Below, piece by piece: positions 43,701 to 51,170 of a stretch of DNA of 64,000 nt. Each line of letters starts with the position of its first letter. Position 1 is the first letter of the stretch. The notes under the pieces are model-generated. The model searched no databases. It was given only the letters and a program-made list of their open reading frames with translations, and was not told the DNA's origin. Where the stretch lies: positions 2,432,842 to 2,496,841 of the forward strand of contig VUYV01000045.1 of assembly GCA_008711295.1 (NCBI GenBank). Reading direction: 5' to 3'. Both the position numbers and the translations under genes were made by a program. This stretch comes from Anarhynchus alexandrinus (Eukaryota > Chordata > Aves > Charadriiformes > Charadriidae).

Positions 43701-44545
43701 GTGGAGCTCTTTATCAATCAAACTCGTACTTACTCCCAGCATAATCCGTGTATAAATGTAAGCATCTTCGTCTTCATACCAGTGGAAGGTATCAATAAAC
43801 AAATAGAAATTCAGTCCCAGCCACACCAGCTACAAAGCAGACAGGCTACAGATTAGTGATACAGTATTTTTTAATGCATATAAAACTGGTTATGGTTATA
43901 GTTTTAAAAGTATCTGAGAGATACTTCAAAATCAGCGTGCAATCACAATGCAGTTCCTGATCGCAGATGATAGAAATCACAAATGCCTGCTGGAATGAGG
44001 CTATCTTTTAGCAAATGCAGGATTACAGTCCTATCCCCCACATCCCCAGCAGAGGATATAGATGACATTTACTGTGTGATGGTAAACTTGATCTTAAACA
44101 CAGGGCTTAGCCTGGTCTCTAAAAAGGCAATAAAAGCTAAAATTAAAGAATTCCAGTAATGAAGGGAGTTAGGAGCTGAGGAAATTCCTTTCTCTGCCCC
44201 CCATACTCAATTCACCAAAGCCTCTGAAAATAGTTCAGAATACAATTTCAATTACAATTGCAAACGCCTGTTCCCTTTATCTGAGGACTAAAGTACATGG
44301 ACTCAAAAATAATTAAAAATAAAACAGTAAGACTTTAAATTGTTGTTAAGACTAGTTATAAAAAGGCTGCTGAATATTTTATAGCAAGTTTTACATTAAG
44401 CTTGGGAGTATTACTGTAAGCAAACCATAAAATGTCTTTTAAACAATCTTAAAATATTTATATATATCCAATTAGATTTTTTAATGCTAAAAATACTCAC
44501 TAATAACAGCACTGAGAGTTTTTCATTCAAAATCCAGCATCCCAT
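4616..44545 (-). CDS. NOX3: NADPH oxidase 3, complete, 13 coding exons
   Basis: Joined exons: 44501-44545, 43734-43829, 43418-43528, 41487-41571, 32436-32581, 29132-29313, 26205-26334, 22962-23054, 21543-21796, 17753-17915, 10297-10443, 6915-7039, 4616-4742. They total 1704 bases (567 residues plus stop) and every intron is GT-AG. Residues 1-290 form the six-helix haem domain. By alignment with NOX2 the haem ligands are His101 and His115 (helix 3) and His206 and His219 (helix 5). Arg54 and the basic Arg91-Arg92 loop are kept. The cytosolic part has the FAD motif HPFT at 335-338, the NADPH motifs GIGVTPF (407-413), WICR (440-443), FLTGWDE (476-482) and CGP (534-536), and ends in NKESF. Sequons lie at Asn149, 162, 237 and 250; Cys241 and Cys254 match the NOX2 loop pair. 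Similarity to NOX3 is closer than to NOX1 or NOX2, judged from recalled sequences. The family makes superoxide from NADPH and oxygen; mammalian NOX3 acts in the inner ear with p22phox and NOXO1. The role in this bird is inferred. Confidence 0.96.
4912..4949. repeat. Two-copy 19-bp tandem repeat
   Basis: TAGTGTTTGTTATGTCTTA is followed at once by the same unit with one change (G to A at the ninth base). Confidence 0.85.
5242..5293. repeat. Paired 19-bp palindromes
   Basis: GTTCTTATAAAATAAGAAC at 5242-5260 is a perfect inverted repeat (8-bp arms, 3-bp centre). A second copy with one mismatch is at 5275-5293. Confidence 0.85.
6915..7039 (-). CDS. NOX3: NOX3 coding exon 12
   Basis: One hundred and twenty-five bases, residues 485-525 plus two bases of codon 526. 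It encodes [10 protein letters not shown] and [10 protein letters not shown], the strongly conserved NOX segment shaping the NADPH site. Asp497 aligns with NOX2 Asp500. Acceptor TTGCTTTTAG, donor GTAAGG. On the sense strand a long CTCTCC-rich tract lies about 140 bases upstream of its acceptor. Confidence 0.95.
7040..10296 (-). other. NOX3: NOX3 intron 11
   Basis: 3257 bases. Contains the purine tract at 7177-7322. The rest shows no recognised repeat or gene; the open frames at 8464-9346 lack family features and splice support. Confidence 0.88.
7177..7322. repeat. GGAGA-type purine microsatellite
   Basis: About 146 bases of nearly pure G and A on the plus strand, mostly GGAGA and GGGAGA units with some GGGG runs. 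On the NOX3 sense strand it is a pyrimidine tract about 140 bases upstream of the exon 12 acceptor. Confidence 0.95.
10297..10443 (-). CDS. NOX3: NOX3 coding exon 11
   Basis: One hundred and forty-seven bases, residues 436-484, phase 0 at both ends. It encodes VYFYWICRD, then an amphipathic stretch ([16 protein letters not shown]) and FLTGWDE. These are family NADPH-domain motifs. Acceptor ATCTGACAG, donor GTAATA. It is flanked by two of the longer introns and not visible as a long open frame. Confidence 0.95.
11611..11640. repeat. Three tandem TGATCTRTTG units
   Basis: Three adjoining 10-base units TGATCTGTTG, TGATCTATTG, TGATCTGTTG. Confidence 0.9.
15190..15475 (+). mobile_element. Ancient CR1/L3-like 3' remnant
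   Basis: The segment runs from GGTTCAAAAAGCAATTAGAC to the tail GGAGACAGGATATTGGGCTA, then GATGGGTCTTTGGTGAGACC and a CTTATGTAG end. This matches the conserved 3' tail of old amniote CR1/L3 LINEs, also shared by turtle SINEs (recalled). It differs from the consensus I remember at many sites, which suggests great age. Confidence 0.65.
16100..16225 (-). mobile_element. Possible MIR-like core-SINE remnant
   Basis: The order 'ATTTTACAAACA...TTAGCCTCATAACACCTGTGA...CACTATTCCCA...' resembles the reverse complement of the MIR-type 3' half. The match is by eye and weak. Confidence 0.35.
16431..16520. repeat. AT/AAC-rich simple sequence
   Basis: ACAACAACAATGACAATAATAAC followed by alternating AT and ATGTAT units. 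Low-complexity DNA in intron 10. Confidence 0.7.
17753..17915 (-). CDS. NOX3: NOX3 coding exon 10 (NADPH domain)
   Basis: One hundred and sixty-three bases, completing Arg381 and encoding residues 382-435. It carries VDGPYG (384-389) and the NADPH-binding loop [17 protein letters not shown]. Pro412 aligns with NOX2 Pro415, whose loss abolishes NADPH binding (known from patients). Acceptor TTGCTGTAG, donor GTAGGT. Confidence 0.96.
17916..21542 (-). other. NOX3: NOX3 intron 9
   Basis: 3627 bases. AT-rich DNA without a recognised repeat. A stretch near 18200-18300 with ATTTGCATATTTAATTA looks like typical conserved non-coding sequence, but this cannot be judged without alignment. Confidence 0.85.
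21543..21796 (-). CDS. NOX3: NOX3 coding exon 9 (FAD domain)
   Basis: Two hundred and fifty-four bases, residues 297-380 plus two bases of codon 381. It encodes the beta-barrel of the ferredoxin-reductase-like FAD domain, with [18 protein letters not shown] and the flavin-contact motif HPFTLTSAP at 335-343, then FFSVHIR and GDWT. Acceptor ATTGTTTAG; donor GTTTGA is weaker than the others but required by the exon 9/10 phase. Confidence 0.96.
21797..22961 (-). other. NOX3: NOX3 intron 8
   Basis: 1165 bases, GTATGT to ATTGTTTAG. No repeat or gene recognised. Confidence 0.88.
22962..23054 (-). CDS. NOX3: NOX3 coding exon 8
   Basis: Ninety-three bases, residues 266-296. It encodes helix 6 ([19 protein letters not shown]) and the linker RQEVVITK entering the FAD domain. 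Acceptor TTTCTACAG, donor GTATGT. The exon is too short to stand out as an open frame; it was found by similarity and phase. Confidence 0.95.
23055..26204 (-). other. NOX3: NOX3 intron 7
   Basis: 3150 bases. No repeat recognised; the GC-richer part at 24340-24890 has open frames without family features. Confidence 0.88.
26205..26334 (-). CDS. NOX3: NOX3 coding exon 7
   Basis: One hundred and thirty bases, completing codon 222 and encoding residues 223-265. It encodes the extracellular loop VRGQT...HNVTYC...ENATQCP with sequons Asn237 and Asn250 and the Cys241/Cys254 pair. Two AGs lie four bases apart at the acceptor. Only the first, at 26335-26336, keeps the frame with exon 6 and restores the family spacing H-G-x-G-x-x-V-R-G-Q. 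Donor GTAAGA. Confidence 0.94.
26335..29131 (-). other. NOX3: NOX3 intron 6
   Basis: 2797 bases. Contains a single ambiguous base at 27814. No repeat or gene recognised. Confidence 0.88.
27814..27814. other. Single ambiguous base
   Basis: One N in intron 6 of NOX3; outside coding sequence. Confidence 1.
29132..29313 (-). CDS. NOX3: NOX3 coding exon 6
   Basis: One hundred and eighty-two bases, residues 162-221 plus two bases of codon 222. It encodes helix 4 ([20 protein letters not shown]), then helix 5 with WYTHHLF and ITHG. His206 and His219 are the second pair of haem ligands and keep the 13-residue spacing of NOX2. Downstream residues sit three lower than in NOX2, so the three-residue difference arises between His115 and His206. 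Acceptor TTATTCCAG, donor GTAAGT. Confidence 0.96.
29314..32435 (-). other. NOX3: NOX3 intron 5
   Basis: 3122 bases. Its last part, beside exon 6, is a degenerate triplet repeat (29331-29424). No other element recognised. Confidence 0.88.
29331..29424. repeat. Degenerate TTA/TTG triplet repeat
   Basis: Interrupted units of ATT, GTT and ACT on the plus strand. On the sense strand it is AAC/AAT-rich and reaches to 17 bases from the exon 6 acceptor. Confidence 0.75.
32436..32581 (-). CDS. NOX3: NOX3 coding exon 5
   Basis: One hundred and forty-six bases, completing codon 113 and encoding residues 114-161. It carries IHIVAH, with haem ligand His115 by alignment, then the loop [20 protein letters not shown] with a sequon at Asn149. 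Acceptor CTCATGCAG, donor [15 protein letters not shown] loops are typical of NOX1/2/3. Confidence 0.96.
33680..33890. repeat. Pyrimidine tract with (CTTCT)n core
   Basis: About 210 bases of nearly pure T and C. The core at 33739-33796 is about 11-12 copies of CTTCT. On the NOX3 sense strand this is a purine tract about 1.1 kb upstream of exon 5. The long open frames across it are an artefact of the repeat. Confidence 0.95.
37821..38034. mobile_element. Endogenous retrovirus LTR insertion, gap inside
   Basis: The left end TGTCCTGGTTTGAGG and right end CTAAACCACGACA form the TG...CA inverted termini of an LTR. The insertion is bounded by a perfect 5-bp duplication CTAGT (37816-37820 and 38035-38039), the size typical of ERVL-type integration. 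Seventy Ns at 37924-37993 hide the middle, so a solo LTR and a longer element cannot be told apart. No retroviral coding sequence is visible. Confidence 0.75.
37924..37993. other. Assembly gap (70 N)
   Basis: Run of unknown bases inside the LTR insertion; the length may be a placeholder. Confidence 1.
39649..39762. repeat. Perfect 57-bp tandem duplication
   Basis: Two adjoining 57-bp copies, 39649-39705 and 39706-39762. Each starts TGTATTTTTTTTATGAATTT and ends GTTTCTGTCCATTC. They are identical, including the T8 run. Lies in NOX3 intron 4. Confidence 0.95.
41487..41571 (-). CDS. NOX3: NOX3 coding exon 4
   Basis: Eighty-five bases, residues 85-112 plus the first base of codon 113. It encodes the cytosolic B loop with Arg91-Arg92 and RRQFDKN, then helix 3 with the haem ligand His101 in FHKMVAY. 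Acceptor TTTCTCCAAG, donor GTAAGC. It lies between the two longest stretches of gene-internal accessory DNA, introns 3 and 4. Confidence 0.95.
41572..43417 (-). other. NOX3: NOX3 intron 3
   Basis: 1846 bases. A GC-rich part at about 42000-42440 has open frames on both strands but no splice or family support. No repeat recognised. Confidence 0.87.
43418..43528 (-). CDS. NOX3: NOX3 coding exon 3
   Basis: One hundred and eleven bases, residues 48-84. It encodes helix 2 with [10 protein letters not shown] followed by [16 protein letters not shown], a family hallmark. Arg54, whose NOX2 counterpart is a disease site near the haem, is present. Acceptor TACGTACAG, donor GTAAGT. Intron 2 before it is only 205 bases. 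Confidence 0.96.
43734..43829 (-). CDS. NOX3: NOX3 coding exon 2
   Basis: Ninety-six bases, phase 0 to phase 0, residues 16-47. It encodes the rest of helix 1 ([12 protein letters not shown]) and an acidic first extracellular loop (YEDEDAY). Acceptor TTTGTAG, donor GTAAGT. Confidence 0.95.
43830..44500 (-). other. NOX3: NOX3 intron 1
   Basis: 671 bases, GTGAGT to TTTGTAG. AT-rich, with nothing recognised. Confidence 0.9.
44501..44545 (-). CDS. NOX3: NOX3 coding exon 1 (start)
   Basis: Fifteen codons beginning MGCWILNEK, followed by the donor GTGAGT. The ATG has G at -3 and +4, and an in-frame TAG at 44561-44563 lies just upstream, so the start cannot extend further in this exon. Human NOX3 begins with one extra Met (recalled). 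The exon encodes the cytosolic N-terminus and the start of helix 1. Any 5' untranslated part cannot be bounded from sequence alone. Confidence 0.93.
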
Positions 44546-46629
44546 CCCGAGTGCCTCTCCCTATGCTAGCAGCAGCTGACTCTTGCCTTCCAGTGTAACC
44601 TGAGTTGTCCGTCCATTCCTCGGGCTTTTCTACTAACTCCTTTTGTCTTTAGATTTTAATAAGCACCTAGTGGGAGCAGGAGCTCTCTCTAGGAATTTTC
44701 TAATTAAGGACTCCTTGACAAGAACAGATCACCCAAGTGACATGTCTCATGACCTGTGTAAATAAAATGCTGGTCATTGCCCACTCCTTTCTCTCTCCAG
44801 AGTTATTTCTCAGCAAATGAGAGATGCTGTCATTAAATTGTCCTCTTGTACTAGCATGTATTGGGGTGGGTTTTTTTGCTTTGTCTTTGCAGTTTGAACA
44901 GAGTTCAACATTTCTTCATGATTTGCCTTTTAATTTAGTAGCAAATGGGAGCATCCCTTATGTGTGTATAAGACAGGAGAATTGCTAAAAGGTCTTGAGA
45001 GTGGTGAACTCACTCGGTCAGAAGTCGGGAACTGTCAAAATAAAGGGTGCCCCTCTAATATTCATCTGGATTTATTGTGCATATAGATTGTGGCAATGCA
45101 TGATAGATTTTCATTCATTTGGCTGTGGTCATAAAATAAGCAGTTACTTTCTCTTTCTCCTATTTACATCGTTCGGTGTGAGGGCACGGATCCTACTTCC
45201 TTCCCTTCCAGCTGGGAGGAGAGAAGTAACAATTAATGTCCCCCCAGGGCTTCTCTGTCAAGCCTCACAAACATCAGCTGCCTCCACCCGTGACCTGTGA
45301 GGTGATGCCTGTTGCAGAGGTCTGAGCACAGAGGGGTTAGGAAAACCGTGTCCGTTCCTTGTGCATGTGGCTTGAGCAGCCCGGCAAGTGCTGGGGCTCT
45401 CCATATGCTCCGCACCCTGCTCCAGCATTTTGTCTGCAAAGTGGCATTGCTTTGGTAGGACTTAAGGTACTCAGGAAATACAAGCCTCTTCCAAATACAA
45501 TCCACGAACACTGTCCAGGGCTAGAGCTTACCCTTTTTTTATTTTTTTCAGGATTTGTTTTTGTTTATAAAACCAGATGTTCCTGTTCCTCTGGGTTTGT
45601 CTGGAGGACTGTTCAGCCTGCTTCCTTCTCCTTGGAGGTTTACTCCTGTGAGGATCGAATGAGCCACCTGCAAAAACGAGTCAGCAGGATTCGGTACCTC
45701 TCAGCAAGATCAAAACCTTTTGACGGGTCAGTGTAGTATCGAATGCTGTTAGTCTGTTCAAGACCTTTCTTTAGTAGCTGGTTGGTTGAGAAGGCAGCAC
45801 CATGATTGTATTCAGCATGAAGAACACATTCTCTGATTTGCCTTTACTAAGAGAGAAGAATAATTTATTGACTTTTCTGCACTTCTCCAGAGGGAAATCC
45901 CTTCCCCTTGGCCTCCCTTACATCGTGGAATGGGCAACAATATGGGTAAGGAAGAGATTGCTTTGAAACATGGTTGACTCCACTGCAGGAAAGTCCTCCT
46001 GGCCAACCAGGTCTTAGCTCCTCTTTTGTACTGTTCTGGTGAGCACTCTGCATTTGCCCTTGGCTCCCCTTGCCAGAAGCCGTGTGGACTCTGCCTGTAG
46101 TAATCATGTGCCTTCTCCAGTAAAACCATTTTCTTAAGGCCTTCATGACTTGGCTGTGAAGGAGGCCTTTCTGTGACAAAATAGCTTAAAACTTCTTAAA
46201 GTTGAAATGCTATTAAGCTCAGCTACTTTTAAAACCAGTGTTAATGACCACGAATATGAGTTAGCAGAACCATGGGGTTATCAATGCTCTGAATACAAAC
46301 ATTTACCAGAGATTTATTTTGCGCTTTATTTTTCTTGCATGGTAAAATTAAGCATTATTTATTAACAAACTTAATGGCAAACCATGTGCAGTAATTGGCC
46401 ACTGTCCATTATGTGATTTAATATAGGCTGTTCCCACAACCACCTTCTTTTGGGCAGCTTTGGTAGCGCAGGAGCTAACAAGATAGTGAGTATTGCTGTT
46501 TTTTTCAGGGAGGTCAAAAGAAGAAGAAATAAGGGAAAAGGGAAGAAGAATGTGCAGAGGGTGAGGAGAAATACTGGTAAGGTCAGATGCCAATTTTAAC
46601 TACTTAAAAAAGGGGCGGGGGGAGAAAAC
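44546..46629. other. NOX3 upstream flank, possible promoter
   Basis: Sequence 5' of the NOX3 start codon. It must contain the 5' untranslated sequence or an upstream splice junction. No CpG island and no clear TATA box in the expected place were seen. Open frames at 44995-46179 lack family features. Confidence 0.5.
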
Positions 46630-46882
46630 TCACTATCTGGATTAGCTGCACTTCAAAGGAAAATGCTGCACTGCGATGTTCTGCTTTGAAGTTCAGCCGA
46701 TCCAGACAGCAATTTTCTAAAATGAGTCAAAACTGGCATCTGAAATAGATTTTTTTTTCAGAGTACAGCAGATTCATATGCTGGTTTAGGCTCCAAAATT
46801 TGTCTGGATCAGCAGCTGTACTTCAAAGCAGCACATCTCAGTATAGCATTTGACTTTGAAGTGCATGTGGTCCAGATGCCAG
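46630..46882. repeat. Fold-back element of two related hairpins
   Basis: Hairpin A has arms 46636-46658 and 46684-46706 (20 of 23 paired). Hairpin B has arms 46803-46828 and 46854-46876. Both use the arm core ACTTCAAAG and outer TCTGGAT. Hairpin B is also close to the reverse complement of hairpin A, including its 25-base loop, so the whole is an inverted repeat with an A/T-rich centre at 46707-46802. This fits a small fold-back DNA transposon or an old palindromic repeat. The family was not recognised. Confidence 0.75.
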
Positions 46883-49800
46883 TCCTCTTAAAGGAGCCGA
46901 TGAATCAACTGCACATTATTTTTTGTCTGTTGAAACAGCTATGTTTTTTCTCATATATAACAGTAATGTGTGTGGTCTCCAGTATGGTATCTATCAATAA
47001 AAACATAAAGCTAACACAAAAGCTCTTTATTGCTTCATTTTCTACAAAGGAACTGGTCATCGTGATTTTATTATACTGATTTGCAGTGATCTCAGCCAAT
47101 TTCTAGCACAAACTATTCAGACAAGACTCAGGAAAGGACATTTTATTGATTAAAGAACTAACTGTATTCCTTTTTGTTATTGTTTTATCATTATCATGAG
47201 CGGCAACTGTCCTAAAAAGGATATAGAAAGAGGATGAAAAGGGATTTGTTCTGGCAGTTTGGGAAAAAGCAGCGATGGGTATGCTGAGTTCCCACGCAAG
47301 AGGCAGGCAACTCTGTAGTCAGCTTAAAAGGTCAGTTTTTGCATGGAAAGAGGTTTATGAGGTGCGGAATTCTTCCATGTAAGTATCTCAGCATTAATGT
47401 CAATGTTTATATCAATTACTGCTACAGATCTCAATCGCAGTTAGTTCTGTTCTATTTGACAGCAACCTCTATCTGAGGTTGTTAGTAATTTTTTTAAAGT
47501 ACTTTCAACAGTGCTTACCCTTTACGAGACAAATTAATTAATAGCATGAGACCGTATACATATACCTACATATATTTCATTTTGCTAGGCTATCCTAATT
47601 TTACTATTAGGTATGCATGCCTTATTTCTCAAAGGCAAAATCATTTCAGTTGACTCTGAACTCTGCCCTTGCCCTCTCAGTTTTTCCATGTGCTTGACTT
47701 TATATCTGTTAGTAACCGGGATGAACTCGCTAAGCTTCGCTGTGCTGCATATAGGATGTAGGTAAACAGGTGATCCAGAGGATCAGGGTGCTTTAATTCT
47801 GCAGACCATCTAAAAGCCATTTAATTGCTGACTATATCAGAGTGTACACTTTGTGTTAGACCATACAAAATGGTGGCGCTGCTGTGTTCTCTAATTTTTA
47901 CAGTATGTCTACGTAATGTTTCCCAATAATGTTTAAGAAATGAGAGGCCGACTTGTCTCTGTTGAATGGATGAAGAAGCTGCACAATATATTTGATAAAC
48001 CATTCAACTTTTGTGGAGAGAGAAGCTGATGAAGCTGCTAAAGTGCAAAACTTTTCCCTTTTTTCTATTTTTTTCTTTTAAAGACAATTTTGAAGGAACA
48101 GAGGCCAAGGTTCAGCTTTGGTTTTCTTCAGTGATCTGATTCTAGCTTTGTAAAAGAAACTTATTGAATTTCTATAAACAGTAGCTGAGTGACTAGTAGC
48201 AGAAAAACAGCTATATAAATTTTAGAGATTTTCTTATAGTGTTTTTTTTTTATTTAACTACCTCATTAATGTTAATGGATTTTTTTTTTATGAACTGTAC
48301 TAACATTACGAATGAGGGAACTGTTTTGCAGCTTGAGAACATTCAAAAAATGTCTAAAGCTCTAAAAGAATAATGTAATATTAGCTGTGTCAGTGCCAAA
48401 GATTCAAAAATCATCAGATTGTTCTAAAATTTATGAAATTATAAAAAAAAAAAGAATGTACAGTTTGGGGGACAGTGCTGACTGAGTACTGAGACTTCAA
48501 GGGCAGCTGGCCTCACATTTACAGCTTTTTTCAGTAACAATATATTTATTTTTTAATACAGTATTAAACATCTTCATCCCGGAAGTGGGCTTGAACAACA
48601 AGAAAAATCATGCAGCTATCAAAACACTTGTGATGCAGCTGGCAGAATTAGCAATGGTACAGCAAGTATTGACTTGTTCTCCTCTGTTTATTGTCAGTTG
48701 CCTGTAGCAGGGCTCCAAGACCTTCTTAATTTCTGAAATTTGGGTTTTTTTGGACAACAAATGAAAGATATTCACATTTTTATACAAGTACCATGTCCAC
48801 AAACCCAGCCGTTGATCACAAGGCACAAAATGGAGAGAAAGATTTGTTTCTTTATCCAAAAAAGCAGAATAAAGTTTCAGAACCCCTTTAAAAAGAAGAA
48901 AAGTCTTTTGGTTGTAGGTCCAGCTCCTCCTGAACCCCTCAAGCCAGTGCAATAAAACACAGTGTAATAAACTGGTATCTTTCCCTGTGTTAGCAGACCT
49001 GATACTGCTACCCGGCGTATCTCAACTGACGGGCAGTGCTAGGATCTGGAATCACAGCATACGCCAACGATGCCTACAGGAGTCAAGAAAAGGAGTCAAA
49101 AGAAGAGCGAAACACAAAGGGTCTGGGATCAAAATCAAAAGTCACATCGGAGGCTAAAAGGGAGATTGTCACTGACCAGTGTGGGAGCAACTGTTGTTTC
49201 TGCCTGAAGCAGGGCTCGGCACCCGGTTTGCAGAGGGCAACCCTGACTCTGACTCTTCCCGCAAGCCAGCAGAAAGCATTATCAATGAGAAACCCAACAG
49301 CTCTTGCTTGGGAGATAATCAGTTCCCAGCCAAACGATATTAATATTTGAATCCAAATCTTTTCTCTCTCAAGGGAGTCCTTTATTATCATGCTCACACT
49401 GTAATCAAAATATATTCAGGAGCAATTTCAAATGTTCAAAAGCTATTTGTTTCAGTAAGTGCCAAAATCTCCCAGCTCTTGACTGTGCATCTCCAGAAAT
49501 AGAGTATCCTACCTTCCTAATTATGTCTGCAAAATGCTGGTTTTCCCACACGACTATTTTCCAGCTTAATAACACAAAACAATCTCTCAAAGCAGCTGAA
49601 ATCTTGTACAAATAGATGTGTCCACAGGTTACCCAGACAGATTTTCCTTTTAGATGTTTTGTAGGTAGTAAGCTGTGGAAAACAGCTTAAAGATGAGCAG
49701 AGAAATAGGAAAAACAAGGAGCAGGAGGAAAAATGGATGACAGTAGCATCCATGATGTTTTCTCTGTGTTGCCAGACCTGAAAAATCCCATAATAGAGAA

Positions 49801-50261
49801 GATATTTTTCATCTGGCCCTGTCTCATACGGCACAAACAAGTTGTGCATCGGGTGGCCTCCCTCCAGCTCTTCATCTCCTGTACCAGCAGACTACTGCAC
49901 TACTAAGTCCACTGAGCTGCAATCTGTGACACTGTTTTGCAGGACTGTGCTCACAGGATGCCCCTTATGGGAGCAGGCTCTGCCAGGCTGGGTATAACCC
50001 ATGACAAGGGGGAAGGAAGGGCTGTGCCCTGGCAGGTGAGGTGACAGAGGAGAAAGATGGCTGCCAGCTGGCTTTTTACCTCCCCCGGAGTCAGGGCATC
50101 ACCGACACAATGGAGAAAGTATTGAGAGAGACTCAATGTGGGTATAAAAGGGAAACGGTTGTTCAGGTTCCACATCAGCACACAACCAATTCCCCTGCAC
50201 TACTGCACGTCCATGCTCCATGCATGTATGTGAGCATGCCCTCCATGCTCTCCAGGGCTGA
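46883..50261. other. Intergenic DNA
   Basis: No gene or clear repeat recognised. Open frames at 48608-49875 show no known domain and no convincing splice structure. Confidence 0.6.
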
Positions 50262-51170
50262 CCAGATCAGGGACAGGACCTGGTGACAAAAGACATGGCA
50301 AAGCTGAAGTATTCATTCCCTTTTTCACCTCAGTCTTTACTGGTAAGACTGATCTTCAGTTGTCCCAGGCCCCGGAGGCAAGTGGGAAAGCCTGGAGCAA
50401 GGAAGACGTACCCTTGGTGGAGGAGGATCAAGTTAGGGAATGTTTAAACAAACTGGACATACACAAATCCATGGGACCTGATGGGACACACCCACAAGTG
50501 CTGACATGGCCTCATTGAGAGGCCACTCTTAGTCCTTTGAAAGGTCATGGCAGTTGGGGGAGCCGCTTGAGGACTAGAAGAAAGCAAGCGTCACTCCTGT
50601 CTTCAAGAAGGGCAAGAAGGAGGAGCTGGGGAACCTGATGTGGTAAGCTTCAGCTCAATCCCTGGGAAGGTGATGGACCAAATCTTCCTGCAAGTCATTC
50701 CAGACACCTGAAGGACAAGAAGGTGATCAAGAGCAGTGAGCATGGCTTTATGACGAGGAAATGGTGGTTAACCAAGCTGATAGCCTTCTATGATGAGATC
50801 ACGGGTTTACTGTTGAGCAGGTGGGAAAAATGAACTGACAGAAATCCAGTGAGTTCAACAAGGTGAAATGCCAAGTCCTGCATCTGGGAAGGAATAACCC
50901 CCGACACCAGTACAAGCTGGGGGCTGACTGCTAGAAAACGGCTCTTCTGTCTGAACATCAGGAAACACTTTCTTACTGTGAGGGTGACCAAGCACTGGCA
51001 CAGGTTGCCCAAAGAGGGCATGGAATCTCCTTCATTGGAGATATTCAAAACCCATCTGGACATGGTCCCGAGCAGGCTGGTGTAGGTGACCCAGCTCTGA
51101 GCAGTGAGGTTGGACTGGGTGATCTCCAGAGGTCCTTTCCAGCCTCAGCCATTTTGTGATATCTGTGATT
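50262..51170 (+). mobile_element. CR1 LINE, internally deleted
   Basis: Begins in CR1 ORF2 (GACCTGGTGACAAAAGACAT) and passes through the part coding the start of the reverse transcriptase, with ACAAATCCATGGGACCTGAT near 50463. After about 50810 it jumps to the CR1 3' region: CTGAACATCAGGAAACACTT near 50950, then GGTGATCTCCAGAGGTCC and a TGTGATATCTGTGATT tail. Frames are broken, so it is an inactive copy. The left edge is approximate. Confidence 0.85.
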
